From positions 992,001 to 1,056,000 of the forward strand of contig PYIU01000001.1 of the NCBI GenBank assembly GCA_003415625.1: DNA of 64,000 bases, read 5' to 3'. Of this stretch, positions 60,400 to 64,000 are shown one piece after another. The stretch is from Aquanectria penicillioides. Taxonomy: Eukaryota > Ascomycota > Sordariomycetes > Hypocreales > Nectriaceae. The position numbers and the translations under genes were made by a program. Every line of letters starts with the position of its first letter. The first letter of the stretch is position 1. Below the pieces are notes generated by a model. The model was not told the origin of the DNA and did no database searches. It saw only the letters and a list, made by a program, of their open reading frames with translations.

Positions 60400-60619
60400 A
60401 AGCGTCGGCCTTACTTGTCCAAGTCGAACTACGGTTAAAGATATCCTGAATTTGAAATGGGGCATGTGCAAGAATCTCTTGGCTGGTTGAGCACCCACGG
60501 GGTGTGCGGGGTTAATCAGATTGCAGACGGAGCCCCTCAATAGAAACACTCTCATGCTCATCAAACACCTTCACGTCAGTCAATCCATACAAAGGTTGCA
60601 TCGGGCCTACAATTAAGCA

Positions 60620-62488
60620 ATGACTTCATCATTCACACACAAATCGCTGCAGTGCACTCTCACTGGTGCGGAAATTCACCCGACGGTACAGTTTCGAGGC
60701 ATACCATATGGTAGTGTTTCAAAACGTTTCGCCCAACCAGAGCTTGCACTCGCTCTACCAAGGGAGCTTGATTGCACTCGCTATGGGTTGGTTGCTACCA
60801 TTTTTAAACCAAGTTGATCAAATTGACTAATCAAATCTTGTCTTGGTTAGTCCTCGATGTCCACAAGTGGCCGTAGATGTAGGCCATTTACTTCGGATCC
60901 CACCAGATGTCGTTCTCCCAACAGAGCCAGAGGATGAGTTTGCTTGTTTAAACTTGGATGTTGTTGTCCCGAAAGAATATCTCTCATTGCGGTCGCAGAA
61001 AATGCCAGTTCTAGCATGGATTCATGGCGAGTTACTCTGATGCCCCGGCACATGCGCTCCGACGCTGACATGAAGCAATAGGTGGTTCACAGGCGATATC
61101 ATTCGGCAGTGCCGCATCCGGCGTTTGTGGTAACATAGTTCCCTTATTCCTCAACTCTAAAACATACTTCTAGAAGGCCATTATCGATTTGGTAGATGCT
61201 AATCAACGCTACCTGACCAGATATGACGAAGATTGTGGCCGACTCTGTGACTATTGGGAAGCCCATCATTGCTGTCTCGATCCAATACCGACTCAATATC
61301 TTCGCGTTTGGGGATGGCGATAACGCACCGAACCTGGCCCTCAAAGATCAGTCACTCGCACTACAGTGGATACAGACTCACATCTCTGATTTTGGGGGGG
61401 ATCCGGTAATGATACACCACACAGCAGCGGGAATACGATCCCAGAGCTAACCGAAGGAAAAGAACCAGGTCACACTCGCCGGTGAAAGTGCAGGGGCCGT
61501 GTACTGCCATGCACACCTGGTGTGCAACGCGCCCGCTAGCCAGTACGTGCTATCTTCAGGGTCCCTATACTTATCGCCCCCTCAAACGCGCGAGAGGGCT
61601 ACCTCTATACGTCAGGCAGTTACAAAACATCTTCAAGAACTTGGACATTCTGAAATAAAGAATGCCCCCGTCCCTGTTATGATCGATGCGATTCAGAGAT
61701 CTGGTATTCAGTCCTGGTTCTTGCAAATGGAACCATGTCTTGAGGGCTGGGAAGACGCTGTGGGTGGGGCGAAAAAGCTGCTACTGAGCGACGTACAGAA
61801 CGAGGTAAGTTGTCCTCCTTTATTTTTTTTCCCCTCTTCTTTAGAAAAAAAAAAAAAAAATAGACTGTGAATGTGAAGGCATTAAATTTACATTTCTCGC
61901 ACACAATAGTCAGTCATTTGGCGGTCAGGGATCTGGTCGACGGACCACTCTGAAATCGTCGCAGCCTTCAACTCGGCGGGAGATGGCAGTGACGAGCTGC
62001 AACGACTGTACAATATTTACCCGGGTCGAGCTTCCTCGTGTAAAATTGGAGCGCTGGATTTCCTCAACGACTACAAGACGGTTCTGCCAATCGAGAGGAT
62101 GGTTAAAGCGTGGCGAGGGGCTCAGAAGCCAGTCTTCAGGTGCCTGCTGGATGAATGGAATCCCTGGCAGCCGTCGAACGGGGCCCATCACGGTGTGGAT
62201 CTGGTTCTCCTTTTCGGGGGCTTTGATCTCTCATTTTCGGACAGCGCACAGAAGACAGGGGCGATGATGCGGGGGAAATGGATCGACTTTGTTCACTCAG
62301 GTGAGCCCTGGCCTCGAGATTCCTACGTCGTCTTTGGTCCTCACGGTGCCTTCCAACAACTTGATGAGGCCGGCTTGCAGTCGCGCCGGCGGATGCTCCA
62401 GGTCAAACATCTCGACAAGATGAGTCCAGCCGGGCTGGACAAAGTCTTTATGTCGCTGGCAGCAGGGAGAATTAGCCTGTTAAATTAG
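60620..62488 (+). CDS. Type-B carboxylesterase (alpha/beta hydrolase), six exons
   Basis: Exons: 60620-60786, 60851-61026, 61082-61129, 61221-61405, 61463-61804 and 61910-62488; 1497 nt, 498 aa, frame closed. Seen: FRGIPYG near the N-terminus, RYGPRCPQ across the first splice, MPVLAWIHGGSQAISFGSA (oxyanion-hole region), ISIQYRLN-like AVSIQYRLNIFAF, LALQWIQTHISDFGGDP, the nucleophile elbow GESAGA (start of exon 5) and the late ...NGAHHGVDLVLLFGG that supplies the catalytic His. Intron 2 begins GC rather than GT, a permitted minor class, and splicing there restores the IHGGS motif exactly. The first donor, GTTGGT, is also weak. Substrate unknown. No signal peptide, so probably intracellular. 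Intact despite decayed neighbours. Confidence 0.78.
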
Positions 62489-63247
62489 AGGCAGTGCGCT
62501 GAGGCAGGACTTTGCGGGGGGGGGAGGGGGAGGCTCTGGCTTGGAAAAAGGAAGGCTGAATTGTTCGATGTCCCTGCACAATGGTTCGTGATGACGCATC
62601 CTCGCCCTCTCGACTCAAGACGACAGGCCGAGAGACTACGGGATGAGTTTGTTCCAGCGCATTCAAGAACGCACGTGGGTCTCAGTCGGTGTCCGACAAA
62701 CTGCGAGTCAAGCGCGAGAGGCCATGGGCAGCGAATAAAGTTGGCCCGCTTCCGACGCGGCTCAGCCTAGATTCTCTCCTTTTTGTGGACCGAGACCCGG
62801 CGGACTGTCAGCCATGGTGCATCTCGGACTTCTACGCACTCCGATCGGGATCGCAGTAAAGGATGTGAAATTACCTCCGATGTGGCCTGCGTCCGATTCG
62901 TCAGAGGCCCATGAATCGCCCAGATTGTGCGAGATGCCTGAACGGCACAATTATTGAGATGCTGTTTCATTTCGCCTAATATATACTGGTAGTATCCTAC
63001 CTACTCCCATTCCCTACCTACTCCTTGATGTGATGTGATGTGATGTGAAGGCGAAGCTGGCAAACTCTGCACCCAAACAGATCTACTGAGGAGGAGCTTG
63101 ATTCGGTCTCTACTGCATTGATTTCGCTTCTCTCGACCAGTTTTCTACTTTGATCTGACTGTCCCTCACCTGATCTTTATTTTATTTTCCTTTCTTTCTT
63201 TTTTTGGCACGGCACGGCACCAGCCTGCCCACCAACATCCCATCCCA
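62489..63247. other. 0.76 kb intergenic, promoter of MFS gene
   Basis: G-run at about 62516, CCTACC motifs at about 62996-63022, a GATGT repeat and a CT-rich stretch just before the transporter ATG. No gene seen. Confidence 0.5.
63027..63048. repeat. GATGT pentanucleotide microsatellite
   Basis: Four tandem GATGT units, about 200 bp upstream of the MFS transporter start. Confidence 0.85.
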
Positions 63248-64000
63248 ATGGACTCGAGTTCGGAAAAAAAGCCGGGCACTTCGTCCTCCAGCAATCTAGA
63301 TCTACCCTCATCGAAAGGGTCGGAGAGTGTCTCCCAGCTCGACGATGGCCCAACTGTATACGTTCTTTCGGGTACGAAAATGGTCCTCATCACCATCAGC
63401 CTTATGCTCGCCGTTCTCTGTGTCGCGCTGGACAATACGGTTAGATGATTCTTAGATCCATCGCATCCTCGCCAATTTAACTCGTGGTGTTTTAGATCAT
63501 CGCCGTAGCCATCCCAAAAATCACAGACCAGTTCAAAAATCTCAACGACGTCGGTTGGTATGCTTCAGCATATCTCTTAACTACCTGCGGTACCTCCGCC
63601 ACACCCTCGCTGCAACCAAGCTGTTGCTAACTCGCATTTTAGCACTACAGTTGCTCTTCGGAAAGCTTTACGCCATCTTCAACGTCAAGATTGTTTTTCT
63701 TACGGCATTATTTGTCTTCGAGCTTGGGTCGTTGATATGTGGTGTCGCGCCATCATCAACAGCGCTCATCATCGGCCGAGCTATTGCTGGCCTAGGAAGC
63801 GCAGGCATCTTCACGGGAGCTCTCGTCACTATCGCCCACACAGTTGAGAAGGAAAAGAGACCCATGTATTTTGGTCTCATTGGAGGAATGTACGGGATAG
63901 CTTCCGTTGCTGGGCCATTGGTAAAGTCTCTGAACATGTAGACCCCAGTATCACAGCTGACTCTTCTAGATGGGCGGTGCTTTCACAGATCATGCGACTT
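63248..64000 (+). CDS. DHA2/DHA14-type MFS transporter, N-terminal part, cut by window edge
   Basis: Exons 63248-63439, 63496-63589, 63643-63920 and 63970 onward (introns 56, 53 and 49 bp). A polar Ser-rich cytosolic N-terminus of about 40 residues is followed by TM1 ([19 protein letters not shown]), spliced to [13 protein letters not shown], the DHA14 signature region. Then come [76 protein letters not shown] and ASVAGPLMGGAF, matching the 14-segment drug/toxin proton antiporters. The remaining segments lie outside the window. Export of a toxic compound is likely; cargo unknown. Confidence 0.88.

Noticed and set aside
60620..62488. Carboxylesterase first taken as a pseudogene
   Set aside because: Rejected the pseudogene view after a six-exon model with five introns closed to exactly 499 codons including stop and kept the GESAG and IHGGS motifs.
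1..64000. tRNA, rRNA, CRISPR or intact transposon
   Set aside because: No B-box-like tRNA motif with a matching acceptor stem, no rRNA-like sequence, no transposase/integrase/RT motifs and no spaced direct-repeat array was noticed; a tRNAscan or RepeatMasker run would be decisive.

Overview
The window is nuclear DNA of a filamentous ascomycete, probably a Sordariomycete and perhaps Hypocreales. The evidence is short GT-AG introns (about 50-90 bp) with CTAAC/CTGAC-type branch sites, a fungal Zn(2)Cys(6) regulator, a siderophore NRPS with SidA, and a choline oxidase/betaine aldehyde dehydrogenase pair. Exon limits below were read by eye from splice signals and frame closure; where exon sums are given as a multiple of three, the whole model closes.

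Layout. 1-1.3 kb: 5' part of a Nudix-IF2B fusion gene, running off the left edge. 1.6-4.3 kb: Zn2Cys6 transcription factor. 7.5-9.3 kb: L-ornithine N5-monooxygenase (sidA, minus). 9.3-20.7 kb: an unusually long, gene-free divergent interval holding four exact ATCWGATAA GATA-factor sites, three of them inside 33 bp. 20.7-35.3 kb: a roughly 4840-residue NRPS (plus) with order A-T-C-A-T-C-T-C-A-T-C-T-C-T-C, a ferricrocin/ferrichrome-type synthetase. 35.6-38.3 kb: DUF1479 protein with a long Ala-rich N-terminus, convergent with the NRPS. 39.9-41.6 and 47.5-49.0 kb: divergent choline oxidase and betaine aldehyde dehydrogenase. 50-53 kb: pseudokinase-like protein and an MDR oxidoreductase. 53-62.5 kb is AT-richer and partly degenerate: an internally deleted siderophore-transporter pseudogene, a GH43-like secreted protein, a cytochrome-b2-type dehydrogenase, an aconitase-X remnant and an intact six-exon carboxylesterase. 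63.2-64 kb: start of a DHA2/DHA14-type MFS transporter.

How the genes work together. SidA makes N5-hydroxyornithine. After acetylation (enzyme not in this window) the NRPS would assemble a cyclic hexapeptide hydroxamate siderophore, probably intracellular ferricrocin. The GATA sites lie where sequence composition switches strand, consistent with one iron-repressed bidirectional control region. Choline oxidase and betaine aldehyde dehydrogenase form a choline-to-glycine-betaine module.

Caution: sidA, the NRPS and choline oxidase read as intact, conserved proteins only if six single-base indels are allowed (four in sidA). These are either assembly errors or very recent lesions.
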